47,085 nucleotides of DNA, from positions 1 to 47,085 of the forward strand of contig CAXKVV010001381.1 in assembly GCA_964058805.1 (NCBI GenBank), read 5' to 3'. This DNA comes from Schoenoplectus triqueter. Lineage: Eukaryota > Streptophyta > Magnoliopsida > Poales > Cyperaceae. Under the pieces are notes generated by a model. The model was given only the letters and a program-made list of their open reading frames with translations. It was not told the origin of the DNA and did no database searches. The position numbers and the translations under genes are program-made. This document shows positions 35,954 through 46,409 of this stretch, piece by piece (within the stretch, counting starts at the first letter, position 1; every line of letters begins with the position of its first letter).

Positions 35954-37140
35954 TACAAACTGGGTATTTATTACGGGTGTTTGACTCTCGTATCTTATAC
36001 TTTATATTATATTATTATTTCCACAGAATTTTCTATTTCGGGTTTCTGTTTACCCTTGAAAGATATCAGGGGTGAATAGATGAATAAATGAAAATAAAAC
36101 TGATGGTTGATGATAAATCATGAGAAAGAGGGAAGAAGAGAAAGCAATGAAAAGATGGCTCACTAATCAGAAGAGGTCGCTGCTTAATCCCGGAATGAAT
36201 TCATTAGTCCCACAATGGAATGCTGGGCATGAAGTGAAGAGTATAAATACCCCACTATTCTCTATCCACTCAGCATGAGTGACAGCTGAGAGGATCGAGG
36301 GAGAGAGGAGATCTCTCGGGTGTCACCATGTGATTATATCTTTTCTGACAAGTGGGACCCACATGGCAGTCCCTTATGAGCAGCTCCAATGACATGGACC
36401 TAGCTTATTTTGCTAAGAAAGCTAACCAACCCGGAACAGAGGTTAAGCATTAATCCCACAATGAAATAATAGGGTGAATGACGAGGATATAAATACCCCA
36501 CCACCTCCTACTCATTCGAGGTGGCTGACCCTCGGGAGATTTAGGAGAGAGAAAATCTCCTGATGGGTCAGCCATTTGATTATATTTTCTCTGACAAGTG
36601 GGACCCACCTGGCAGTCCCTTGTAGATGAATCTAACAACATAGCCTATTTGATGAGTCATTCATGTGACCATTTTCACTGACAGGTGGACCCCACACCTC
36701 AGTGACCTATTGAAGGAGTCAGAATTGAACCCTAGAAATCTGCCTTTGGAGCTAACCCTAGAAAGGAGCTGAAGCAGTATAATCCCTATACTACATGAAA
36801 TGATGTCAATGCCAAGCTAGCATTTTGATGCAACTAGTCTTGAGAAATTCCAAATGTGATTTTGCTTTCAAGGCTGACCTGGTGCCAAAGCTGCGAGCAA
36901 CCACCTAACCATGCTTTAATTTGTGTCAATTGCTGATAAGTAGTCAGCTCTATGACTAAATTACCCTCATGTTAAGGGATTGAAAGTCAATTTCACAAGA
37001 CTGATCAGGTGCCAAAGCTGGGAGTAACCACCTGATCAAGTCTAGATTTGTATTAATTGCTGATAAGTAGTCAGCATTTGATCAAATCAAGCCCTAATGA
37101 ATATCAATATAAGTCTAATTGGTATTTAGTTAGGGTGGTT
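35954..37140. repeat. Outer element, right arm: two diverged duplications
   Basis: About 36185-36390 and 36435-36640 are related blocks (CACAATG.AAT, ATAAATACCCCAC, CTCGGG, TGATTATAT, CTGACAAGTGGGACCCAC). Each has its own TATAAATA, and the first has a GAGATCTCTC hairpin. About 36870-36955 and 37000-37075 share GGTGCCAAAGCTG, CCACCT and ATTGCTGATAAGTAGTCAG. No genes are seen. Confidence 0.65.
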
Positions 37141-38330
37141 TCTGCAAGAGGGAGATAATTGGCAGAGACATTGAGCTACAAATGAAATCTGGGATTAATT
37201 CAGAAGGAATAATAGGGTTTTATGGACAAAAGAATTTTTAATTCAGAGAAGGAGGGGTAAAAATGGAATTAAAAATTACAGGGATGATCATCATGAATTT
37301 AGGGATTTTTGGTGAAATTTTCATGATTTTTGGATAAGTTGAGCTATTAAAATAAATTCAAGGAAAATAAAGGCAGAATAAATGAATTAATCAAAGGCTG
37401 AGATTTGATCAGAGCAGTTCTGGGTGCAAGCTGGGGATAACAGCAGCTCTGGGTACAAACTGGGTGCAGGAAACACAGAAAGAATAAAATAAGAGAAGAG
37501 AGAGGGTGTGCCACGTGGCAGCCTCTCATTGGGCCATGTCAGCAAGTGGGCCCCACCCTGGTATGAGTCACTGACATGTGGGCCCCACCTTAGTGCCACG
37601 TGGCAGACAACCAGTGTGCCACCTCATCCCATCCTATGCCACACGGTATCACACCATTGGTCCACTACATACCCTCTGTGCCACACGGCATCACGCCACA
37701 AGGGGCACCTCACCAGGCAGATACAAATGGCCAGCTCTGATTGGACCACATCACAAGCCACATCACCACTTGAGCCACATGGCTATCTGTGAGTGGTCCA
37801 CACCAGCAAGGGATATGCCAAATGGCAACACACAGGGTGAGCCACCTCAACAGCTGGGTGCCACATGGCACTTCCCTATTGGTCCATTCCAGCCATGTGG
37901 GCCCCACTATACCACAAGATGACTGACATGTGGGCCCCACCAACATGCCACGTGGCAAGCTGTGACAGAGCCACCTCAACACCCACATGACACATGGCAG
38001 CACATTAAGTAGCACACCTCAGCAAGCCAGACTATTCCTATTAACACATGGCACCTACTAGCTGATGCCACCTCAGCATGAGTTAAATACTGAATTGGAT
38101 AATTAACAAGGTGATTAATTGTGTGGCCCTATCAGATCATGACAGATCAGATCCATTATACTTAAGCAGGCTGTTAATCAAGTCGCAATTTAATCCTATG
38201 GGCCTAGACTCAACTACTTACAGATGGAGCCCATATGTCAGGTTTATGAGAGTATAGCACACACTAACAGACATACACCATGTCTATACACATCCACAGT
38301 CAGAAATTTAAATCTAACGAGGAATGAAGT
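37141..38330. repeat. Outer element: array of CACGTG-type palindromes
   Basis: Between 37500 and 38060 the perfect 12-bp palindrome TGCCACGTGGCA occurs three times (37509, 37594, 37946), with several CCACATGGC variants. CTGACATGTGGGCCCCACC occurs at 37571 and 37923 with further GTGGGCCCCAC copies. Spacing is irregular. The overlapping ORFs here are repeat artefacts. Confidence 0.7.
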
Positions 38331-38508
38331 GTGTACCTGGTCCATGTGTCTCCTCTCTCTGACTTTGCATTGCTGGGAGCATTGGCTCACGTGAACCGCG
38401 CGCGGCTGACATTGATCCTCCCTCGTCCCATTCTCTTCTTCCTCTCTTCCTCTTCCTTCCGCCCGACTGTGAAGGTGCCATCAATGGGAGGCGAGTCTAC
38501 ACGATGTC

Positions 38509-38862
38509 TTACTCCAATCCTTCTTCACAGAGGCTTCTAGGCACTATTGAGATCTCATTCAAGCAGTCAATTGAAGGAATTAGCAAGAGAAGAGATAGCG
38601 TTTGACAGAAGCAATTAATCGGCTTGAAAATGGAAATTACCTTTACAAATGCTTGTGAGTTCAATTGATCATGTAAGCTCACTTCTTTTACATACACGAC
38701 GCTAAGGCAAGAGTCAGAGCGATTGTTTGAAGCCTCTAGGTCGATGTTCCACCGATTCACAAACCGGCCATAGGCATGGGTGCTTGAACTTGGTGGAATG
38801 ATGCTCAATTGTCTAGGCAGGGATGCTGGATCAACTCTAGGGGGTATGGAGAGATTGTACAA
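38509..38862 (-). other. Unassigned 117-codon ORF in the outer element
   Basis: This minus-strand ORF has protein-like composition (PPRVDPASLPRQ, HAYGRFVNRWNIDLEAS) with a splice-donor-like AAAG/GTAATT inside it near 38640. It could be a captured host exon or an old gag remnant; I do not recognise it. Nothing on either side extends it convincingly. Confidence 0.3.
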
Positions 38863-39259
38863 GCTGCTAATTGGAAGAGTAGATGAAAGAAAGGTGATGG
38901 TTAAATGGATAGGCCGATTATAGGGCTTAAGAGAAGAAATGAACTTTCAATCGATTAATTGAAATTAAAAGGACTTGGAGGTTATATAGGGAGTATACTG
39001 GGAGTGATCAAGTGCTTAGAATGTTCTAGAAGGCTCTGGAAACATGGGAGACCCGATTGATAAGGGTGAGTGGCAAAGGAGTAAATAGAAAGAAGATTTA
39101 ACTGACTCTAACAACCCAGAACTGTCAAGGGTTGACTCAAGTCAATGGATTAGCTGAAAAGAAACACAATTTGATCCTAACCATTGAATAAGAAGCAATT
39201 AAGGGATGAGATTAATTGAAAAGCATGATCCGGCCTCTAATCACCTAACCAATCACAAT

Positions 39260-39800
39260 TGAGCTTCTAATCTATATAAACCCTATCCTGGCCATTGAAG
39301 AGGGGACTGGCATTGAAAAACAAAGAGAGAGAGAGAAAGAACAGTTATAAAGAGAGAAGAGAGATTAGGTATTTTTGATCCAATTTCTTCAACCGTACAA
39401 AGCTTGAATCTTTGGCCAGCAACTAGTTCATCTCAAGAATCATCAGAGATTAGGTAATCATGGTTAATTATGTACAGATTCTCAGAGCATTAATACAAAT
39501 GGTGAAGTAGCAATGGAATTTTCTGATTTCCTTGATTATTTTCGATTTTTCTGTTTCTTCCTCTGTCTTTTCCATCTCCTTTCATTTTCTTTTATTTTCT
39601 TGATACTGATTATGATGTGAGAGTGTATAGGATAGCATGAAACTTGGTTGAAGGGTTTTTGTAACCCTCCCAAGTACTATTCAATGGAATTTTGATGAAT
39701 AATTGTAATTGAGATCAGTTGAAGGGTTTATGTAACCCTCCTGATACTATTGCAAGATTGATTGATCGATTGGGCCTCAATTGAGTGTAATTGATAATGA
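39260..39800 (+). promoter_or_regulatory. Second TATA-bearing segment in the outer element
   Basis: CTATATAAACCCTATC (39268-39283) is a strong TATA-like motif followed by a GA-rich leader-like tract (39318-39360). Downstream, TTGAAGGGTTT.TGTAACCCTCC occurs twice (near 39649 and 39719); each copy can form a GGGTT/AACCC hairpin. This resembles an LTR start region but has no partner that I can find. Confidence 0.4.
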
Positions 39801-40144
39801 AATCAGTAACAATTCAGTGGATACACTCGGCCGCGCATCTCTTCTGTACAGCAACATGAAATTCGCCACTAATTCATGATTCTAACTACTAGATAAATCA
39901 AACAAAGTTGTACAGAAGGGTGGTGAGTATGTATAGTTTGTATTCAAGGCTCAGGCAATCAAAATTGCAATCAATTCTTCAACTGGTACGAAACCGCACA
40001 AATTGCTTGAAGATATTCATCGTAATTGGAGTTAATTACTTAAAAGCAGTGAATGAGCATATTGATTACATCAAGGCGATGAAAAATATTGCAAGAATTG
40101 CAAGAATTAACGTTCAATTCGATCAATAAATCCATTTAATTCAA

Positions 40145-40182
40145 CTCGGTACCGAGTTGTGTCACTGTACCGAAATCGGTAC
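40145..40182. repeat. GGTACC/GTACCGA hairpins, right arm
   Basis: CTCGGTACCGAG (40145-40156) is a perfect palindrome. GTACCGA, loop AA, TCGGTAC (40167-40182) is a perfect 7-bp stem. They echo the CGGTACC hairpins at 23661-23881. Confidence 0.75.
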
Positions 40183-40619
40183 GGCTCTCCCTCTTCATCC
40201 ATCGTGTGAATTCCTAATCAGAAGTCACAGGTGAACTCCTCCCATGTAGACGATGCTCAAATCGTCGGCCGATCACCGGACGGAGTTCTTGATCACCGGG
40301 AACGCAAGTAGCGCGGATCTCAGCGCGTGACCAGCAGATGAGATGAAGAAAGAAGTTGGCACAATTCTTAGCACATCAACGCAAATCTTTACACGTCCGG
40401 GGGAATCTCAAAGAAATCTAACGACTATCGCGATTTGTCGGTTAAAAAGAATAATAAGGATGTATCTGGGCCGCCCATCTAGTATAATCCAATCTTAAAG
40501 CATATCCGACGGCCCAAATGAAGAATGAAGTTATAAAAGATGTGCACTAATCTTGGAATAAATCTGGCGGCCCAGATTAGGCCCAATGATTAAATAATAA
40601 CAGAATATTGATAATATAG

Positions 40620-41803
40620 AGTAAATAAATGATTCAAAAATGCTCCCGAACTCCAAATTGACTCAAATTTGTTTCTAAAATTTTCTTATTTTTCATACTA
40701 TTTTCCTATGCAATAATATTCCAGTCTTAAAAATATAATCATGATAAAATAATTTAAAAGCAAAAGACATTATATATATTGATATGTTTGACTTAACTTT
40801 GACTTGTCATTTTAAATACTATAAAAATTCCAAAAATACAAATAAAAATCATAAATAATAACTAGATATATTTTAGTGATTTTTCAAGTGATTTTCCATG
40901 AAATAATAATAATGATAGTAATATGCTATAATAAAAAATGAGATTAGCTATATTCTTTGATAAATAAAGAAATATGAATAATAATAGATATTATGTTGAT
41001 ATTTTCTGTAAAAGAATAATAAGAAGAATAAATAACACAAAATATACAAAAATATACTACCATGATAATAAATAGTAAAATACATTTTCTTTTATAATAA
41101 AGAATGATAATATAGTTTTATAATATGAATTGTATTTCTTTTGTTATTTCTATACAAATATATACAATAAAAATACTTTTGATGAATAAAATGTAATAAA
41201 AATAATAGTTGTAATAAAAACATAATGAATTTCATCTCTTATGGCTATTTTCAACTAATAATAAAATCTTATACTTTTCTATAGATAATAAATAGAAATA
41301 ATAAAAATAGATATAATGAATAGTATAATAAATAGAATAGAATATTAATAATGATTTTTCTTTAGCTATTATGGATTTAAAAAAAATAAAGGGAAAAAAA
41401 TAAAAAATAATAATAATAAAAATAATATAGTTAATCATCCTTTGATTTTGTAAATAATTCCTACATAATGAATAGTGTTTCAACATAATAGAATATAATA
41501 ATAAAATTCTATTACTTTGGCTATTATAAACATTTTGAAAATATAAATAAAAAACATAGCCATTTTATTTTCTATTATTTTTGTAAGTGATTTTCTACAA
41601 AATAAATAGAGTTTAGAAATAATAAAAATAAATTTCTACTATTTTAGCTATTATAAAAATCCCAAAAATATAAATGAAAATCTAGTTAAATAGCTAACCC
41701 CTTTTCCTATTATTTTGTAAGTAATTTTTCTACATAGATAAATAGAGTTTAAGAAATAAAAATAATAATAATAAAAAATAATAATAGTAATAAGAATATA
41801 AAT

Positions 41804-41835
<32 letters not shown>

Positions 41836-41890
41836 GTGCATCTTTATAATAAAAATAATAATGGAAAATATTATATAATAGACTTTGTGC
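40620..41890. other. AT-rich spacer with AAT microsatellite
   Basis: Very AT-rich, non-coding sequence with an AATAATAAT run at about 41800-41833. A loose phrase (CTATTAT...AAAATATAAAT..AAA, then TTTTGTAAGTGATTTT.CTACA) recurs several times between 40800 and 41750, suggesting an old tandem repeat. Confidence 0.5.
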
Positions 41891-41902
41891 ATTTTAGAAA
41901 TG

Positions 41903-42660
41903 AATAAGTATGCTCACATAAGGAGTGTAGAGCCACATAAGAATATTTGCACACATGATACAACGTTTAGAATGATTAGTCAAGACGAGAACATCTTGAC
42001 AGAGGATAAATAAGGTTGCAATGACAACACGAAAAGATGCGTCGAGACAGGAACATCTTGACGTAGGATGATTAAGGCTTTGATAGCAATATGATGAAGA
42101 TATGTCAAGACAAGAACATCTTGACGTAGAGTGATGAAGGCTTTGATAGCAACATGAGAAGATACATCGAGACAAGAACATCTCGACACTTGATGAAGAA
42201 TAATAAGATACGTTGAGACAAGAACATCTTGACGTAGAATGAATAAGGCTTTGATAGCAACATGAGTGAATATGTCGAGACAAGAACATCTTGACGCTTG
42301 ATGAAGAATAACCAGAGCTTCGACATTAACACAGAGATATATGTCAACTCTGAGGAAGAAGAACATTACGATGTCCTAGAGAGGTGACATCTTAATGACT
42401 CACTGCCATGAGCAAATAACTCATGATTGAATACGCTCACACAAGGGGTGTAGGGCAATATAGTAATTTTGCACAAGTAATGCAATATGTAGAATGATTA
42501 GTCGAGACAAGAACATCTTGACGCTCACTGAAGAATGATCGAAGCTACGACATCAGCATGGAGAGATATGTCGACTTTGAAGAAGAAGAACATTACGATG
42601 TCCGAGAGAAGTGACATCTTAATGACTCGGTGTCATGAACAAGTAATTCATGACCATTTG
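41903..42660. repeat. 62-bp tandem array inside a 520-bp duplication
   Basis: A GTCGAGACAAGAACATCTTG core recurs at 41979, 42041, 42104, 42166, 42212, 42274 and 42501, mostly 62 bp apart (one 46-bp step). CAAGA-ACA-TCTTG is a hairpin, and GTC.AGA/TCTTGAC extends it. The segment with AATGATTAGTC at 41971 and again at 42493, with its flanks, is a second-order duplication of about 520 bp. The three overlapping minus-strand ORFs of 80-131 codons here are repeat artefacts. Confidence 0.88.
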
Positions 42661-43275
42661 AGCTAGCAAGATTGAACTCATCCGTCGATAAGTTCGTCTC
42701 CTGGTTCATTTCCCGAGACTGTGAGATTGAATCGTTCTGTAGGTAGATTCATCCACAAAACAGTGAATGTGAACCGTTCTGTAGGTAGGTTCCTTCACTA
42801 ACACATGCCTCAATGTTGAACTGGCTCAGTGCTTCAGGTTTGACATTGTGTGCAATTGTGTTTCCTAGGTTTATGAATCGGCTTAGTGCTTCGAATTCAT
42901 GATCTAGAAGATCGGTGAGAAGAAATACGTGGGCCATATCCACCCTTCTCCTGATTCACCAACCTCAAGATCAACCGGCTCAGCGCTTCGAGTTGTATTT
43001 TGTGTGATTGGTTGTTGACTAGTTAAGATTGAACCGATCTGTTTGTAGGTTTATCTTCTAGATCAACGGAGGTCGAGTCGTTCTGTATGTAGACTCACCT
43101 CGAGCCCCTCTAAAGAGATTAACCTGGTCTGTAGGTAAGGTTACATCTCGAGGTGGTATAGACTGAACCGATCTGTTTGTAGGTTCGTCTTCCATAGGAC
43201 AAAACCGATCTGTTTGTAGGTTTGTCTTCCATAGATTGAACCGATCTGTTTGTAGGTTCGTCTTCCGTAGACCCT
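42661..43275. repeat. Array of CCGATCTGTTTGTAGGTT units
   Basis: The unit GAACCGATCTGTTTGTAGGT followed by TCGTCTTCCATAG is nearly perfect in the last three copies (43167-43270, about 31-33 bp each). More diverged copies (CGTTCTGTAGGTAG) reach back to 42735, mixed with CGGCTCAG.GCTTC words. Confidence 0.8.
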
Positions 43276-44169
43276 TTTTTTATAAATCTAGACGACCACT
43301 TGACCATCTTTTAACTATACTATTTGCTTCTCTCTTTCAAAGATCCAGAGGTGCCTCGAGGTTAGTAGCCCAGGGTAATTAACGGTGGGGGCTTGCGCCC
43401 ATCGGAATCTACAAGAACTCACAATCACTAAAAACCCCCTGAATGTGCATCCAAATATCTCTAAACGGCAGAATCGGCCGACACCCAGCAGATGCACGCT
43501 CGGGAGGGATCTCCGTGTCCTTCTTCCGCAAAACCCATCGCCCAGCGGCGGTGCGGCGGCGCGCGAAAAAGGGTCGCACAGTTTCTTTACCATATCATAT
43601 CATAACATGTAGGTTAAATGTGCATAATAACATTTATTATATTTATTCATCAATATTATATTGCATTTCAGACATCAGTATCGGTTTTTGGGTCCAGTCT
43701 AGGAAAGAAGATCAAATCTTAAGGCTGGATCTAAATCCGTACTGAGTAATTTTTAAAATTACTCACGTTTCCACGGTGGTTGTGGGATCCAGGTATTTCA
43801 GGTTCGGGATTTTTCTTGGAGCGAGTGCTAGGGACAGTCCTGCGCGATGACAGGGATGCTTCGCTGCATTGGCATGTGAGCTGGGTAGTCAGTTAGGATC
43901 CATCGGGTTTTTGAGTCTTATTTCTTTCTTTTGGGTTTTTATTTGAGAGATTGCTGTCCATTCCGATGGAGCTAGCCCCGCCGATGTCGGCGTTGTATTC
44001 TATTCTTGTTACTCTGGACTGTTATTATTTTGTATTATTATTATTGTTTTGTTTATTCTGGGGTTTTCTTTATTTTTATTCACTTAGCCTTTCGTACGCA
44101 CGTCTCGTCGTGCGTACGTGACGGGATTAAGCACCCCTAACCCGTTCAATTTATTTCTGGGGTGTGACA
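43276..44169. other. Right terminal segment of the outer element
   Basis: A GC-rich island (43380-43575) is followed by mixed sequence that becomes T-rich and ends CCCCTAACCCGTTC...GGGGTGTGACA at 44169. Just inside the end, GTACGCACG and CGTGCGTAC form a 9-bp inverted repeat (44094-44118). The two overlapping GC-rich ORFs match nothing. Confidence 0.55.
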
Positions 44170-44217
44170 TACACAACCCTAATGAAAGCCTTGATTCGTG
44201 TTGAGAAGTATGATAAG
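44170..44217 (+). pseudogene. CRP1: CRP1-like exon 4, right part
   Basis: The exon resumes with the second TACAC (44170-44174) and then encodes TLMKALIRVEKYDK up to a GTATTT donor at 44218. Joined across the insertion it gives the expected start of repeat 10, which shows that the 21.7 kb went into coding sequence, not an intron. Confidence 0.85.
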
Positions 44218-44304
44218 GTATTTACTTCTTAATTGTTTAAACTACTTTTTAGGCCCTTTTTACTTTGTTGGTTATTTTTGTAACTATTAGCTTTTGTTGA
44301 GCAG

Positions 44305-44415
44305 GTACTGTCTGTTTTTGAAGAAATGATATTTTGTGGGTGTCAACCAGATAAGAAAGCCAGAGAGATGCTTCGCTCAGCTTTGAAGTATTTACACCAG
44401 CTTCGTCATCCCTAG
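44305..44415 (+). pseudogene. CRP1: CRP1-like exon 5 and stop codon
   Basis: After TTGAGCAG, 36 codons encode the end of repeat 10 and the C-terminal tail with KAREMLRSALKYL, then TAG at 44413. The tail matches the family's end, so the last exon is complete. Confidence 0.85.
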
Positions 44416-46409
44416 GGTTTCATTATCTCACTAGAGCCCCATTCTTAGAATGCAAGACAATTTTGATGTTATCACTGAGGTATTTAAAAGGTTTGACATC
44501 TATGATTCTTTTTTGGTGTTATCTTACCTTAGGTAGGCATCTCAGCACTTTGTAATGTTGTAGTTTTCACACATGCCTCTTGGAACCAAACCCTGTACAA
44601 AGGACCATGCAATTGCTATGGCTGTAATCGTCTCATCACTTGATTAACATCTCTGTGTTGTATAAATATTTTTTTTCCAGGAGTTAGGAAAGACATTAAT
44701 TGGATAATTCACCAAGGATAACAATTCTCATTGCATCCAAAGGTAACAAGTACATGGCGTGGGATCTTTGCCCCTATTAAAATCATTATGTGCTTTAACT
44801 TACCTTTTTGGGACATGTTTAATGTAAATGTATTTGTACATGCCAGTGGGTTTTGACCTTTTTTCAGTAGAACAGGTATGTGCAGTCCACTGAAAGGCTT
44901 CCACTAATCACATGATAATTTTTACGAGGGCGATATTATAGTTCTAAGTTTGAGTTCAATTGCATGATAATATAGGGGGGATTTGGTGGTCTTGTTTGTT
45001 ACAATGGATCCATAAGAAGGAAAAAAAAGTGTACATATATTGCATATTTGTATATGAGATTTATTTTTCATCTTTACTTTTGCTGAGGAGATCAGAAAGC
45101 CTATACTATAACCAAACTGAATGGGTTGTGTTTGATGATACGGAATTATTGCTGGTAGGTTGAATATTGTAGAAAGTCATTGCATCACAGCTGCACAGCG
45201 TAGAAATAGGGCCCTCTAAACAGGATAAAATCGAAATTTTGCATATGTTGGTCGACAGTTTTGTTCCACAACAGATCTCCTGTTCAATGGTTAAAAAGCT
45301 AAGTTCGAATGAGTTGAAAGTTTTTCCTTATTTTATTAAAAATATTTCGCTAGGACAATGGTTAAAAAGTGAAGTTCTAAGTTGGAATGATACAAATTAA
45401 GTTCATGCGCGATTTGCTGTTGTTTGTTTTGTAATGGCAGAGAAAGGTTAAATAACCAGATAATGTATTTGTGTTTGTTTAGATCGAAACATAATTGGAG
45501 TAAAACAAAATGCACCTCAACTATAGTTTCTGAACATGGTCATGTCAGTATCAGATTCCATCCATTCAAAATGAGCAATGCATTTGAAAATTGTCAGGGT
45601 CTAGTTTTGTGGGAATTCTTAACGTCTCCTTGTAGAATGTGACCTTCTGCTTCATTCATTCAACAAGTGCTAATTTTTCTGTGGCACCGGTCATCGCAGT
45701 CAAGGCATTTTGCAGTTACCCCAGGAAAAGTATTGTGATTGAACATAAGAAAACTAGGCCTCAAAGCATTGTACAGGTAAAAACATTTCTTTTCAATTTA
45801 ACTACACTGTAGCTACACTATAGCTGGTCTTTAGCTACTTCAAATAAAAAAAAAATTCTCATGTGAACTGCAGGAACTCTACCTGTATTTTCTTGATTTG
45901 CAAAATAAAATCTATTAATCTGCAATAGCAGTACACAACATACATATTTAATCATTACAAACATGGGTTTCGCTATGGTGTTCATGTAAATCTTTTTCTA
46001 CGGTATTTGCTATCAATCGCAGATATTGGATTTTTCATATCTATAATCTGAAACATTGGTTGACAACAGGAAAAATAGTAAATATTACATTTAATTCTAG
46101 TTGGCTTCTGTATATGTTTCCAACAAACATAATTTCCTCAAAGAGCTGACAAGAAAACATTGTCAATCATCGGGGTTCTATAATTGTAATGCTTGTATCA
46201 CATACTGTGCAACTTGAAGTTGATTCCATGTTACTAAAAGTCTTTTTGCTGAAATAAGCAGGCTGTTTTGGCTGTGGTAGAATCATGTCGGGGCAGTTTA
46301 GCATCAATATTGCTTCTGGGTCCTATCCTCTAGATTGTCTTGCACACAGAAAAGCCCTACCTGGATGAATCTTATGATCTGGGACTTGTTCCAAAGAGAT
46401 CATATGTAA
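44416..46409. other. 3' flank of the CRP1-like locus
   Basis: This covers the presumed 3' UTR and intergenic DNA. I see no further gene; the ORFs at 44960 and 45424 match no family I recognise and have no supporting context. Confidence 0.5.

Larger units (their letters stand above)
22470..44169. mobile_element. 21.7-kb nested LTR-type insertion, outer element without coding genes
   Basis: Boundaries are precise. The 5-bp target TACAC is duplicated at 22465-22469 and 44170-44174. The element begins TGTCAAACC and ends GGTGTGACA, near-perfect inverted ends with TG...CA, as in many plant Ty3-type LTRs. Removing the nested Copia (26879-35948) and one AAATT leaves about 12.6 kb. I find no gag, protease, RT, RNase H or integrase in it and no obvious primer-binding site, and I cannot see a matching LTR pair by eye. 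It is best described as a large non-autonomous LTR element (LARD-like) or a heavily rearranged LTR. Its content is a TATA-bearing segment, hairpins and many tandem repeats. Confidence 0.75.
19466..44415 (+). pseudogene. CRP1: CRP1-like PPR protein gene, broken by stops, a frameshift and a 21.7-kb insertion
   Basis: In plants CRP1 is a chloroplast P-class PPR protein required for petB/petD RNA processing and translation and for psaC translation. Coding exons inferred here are 19466-20921, 21352-21670, 22191-22343, 22441-22469 plus 44175-44217, and 44305-44415; every intron has GT...AG ends and phases agree. The start is an S/P-rich transit-peptide-like stretch. Ten 35-residue repeats follow (the first starts near 20468), with [34 protein letters not shown] and [12 protein letters not shown] blocks, which I recognise from At5g42310. 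Damage: TAG at codon 32 (19559) and TGA at codon 118 (19817), where the family context suggests Gln and Trp; one base missing near 20879 in repeat 4/5; and the insertion within the TYT/TLM codons of repeat 10. Exons 2-5 otherwise read cleanly, so decay may be recent. A shorter product starting at the ATG at 19826 would lack the transit peptide. Confidence 0.85.

Noticed and set aside
37508..38015. ORFs of 94-114 codons rich in His/Pro/Trp
   Set aside because: All frames cross the CACGTG/GTGGGCCCCAC repeats; composition follows the repeat, not a protein family.
41894..42366. Three long minus-strand ORFs resembling a repetitive protein
   Set aside because: They are three frames of the same 62-bp tandem array; the period is not a multiple of three and no frame is favoured.
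22470..44169. The large insertion as a Mutator or CACTA DNA transposon
   Set aside because: TGACATACAC is shared at both junctions (10 bp, Mutator-like), but the ends then show no long inverted repeats, and CACTA ends are lacking on the right. The TG...CA ends with a 5-bp duplication fit an LTR element better.
45424..45642. 72-codon ORF downstream of the CRP1-like locus
   Set aside because: No recognisable homology or gene context; probably chance in intergenic DNA.
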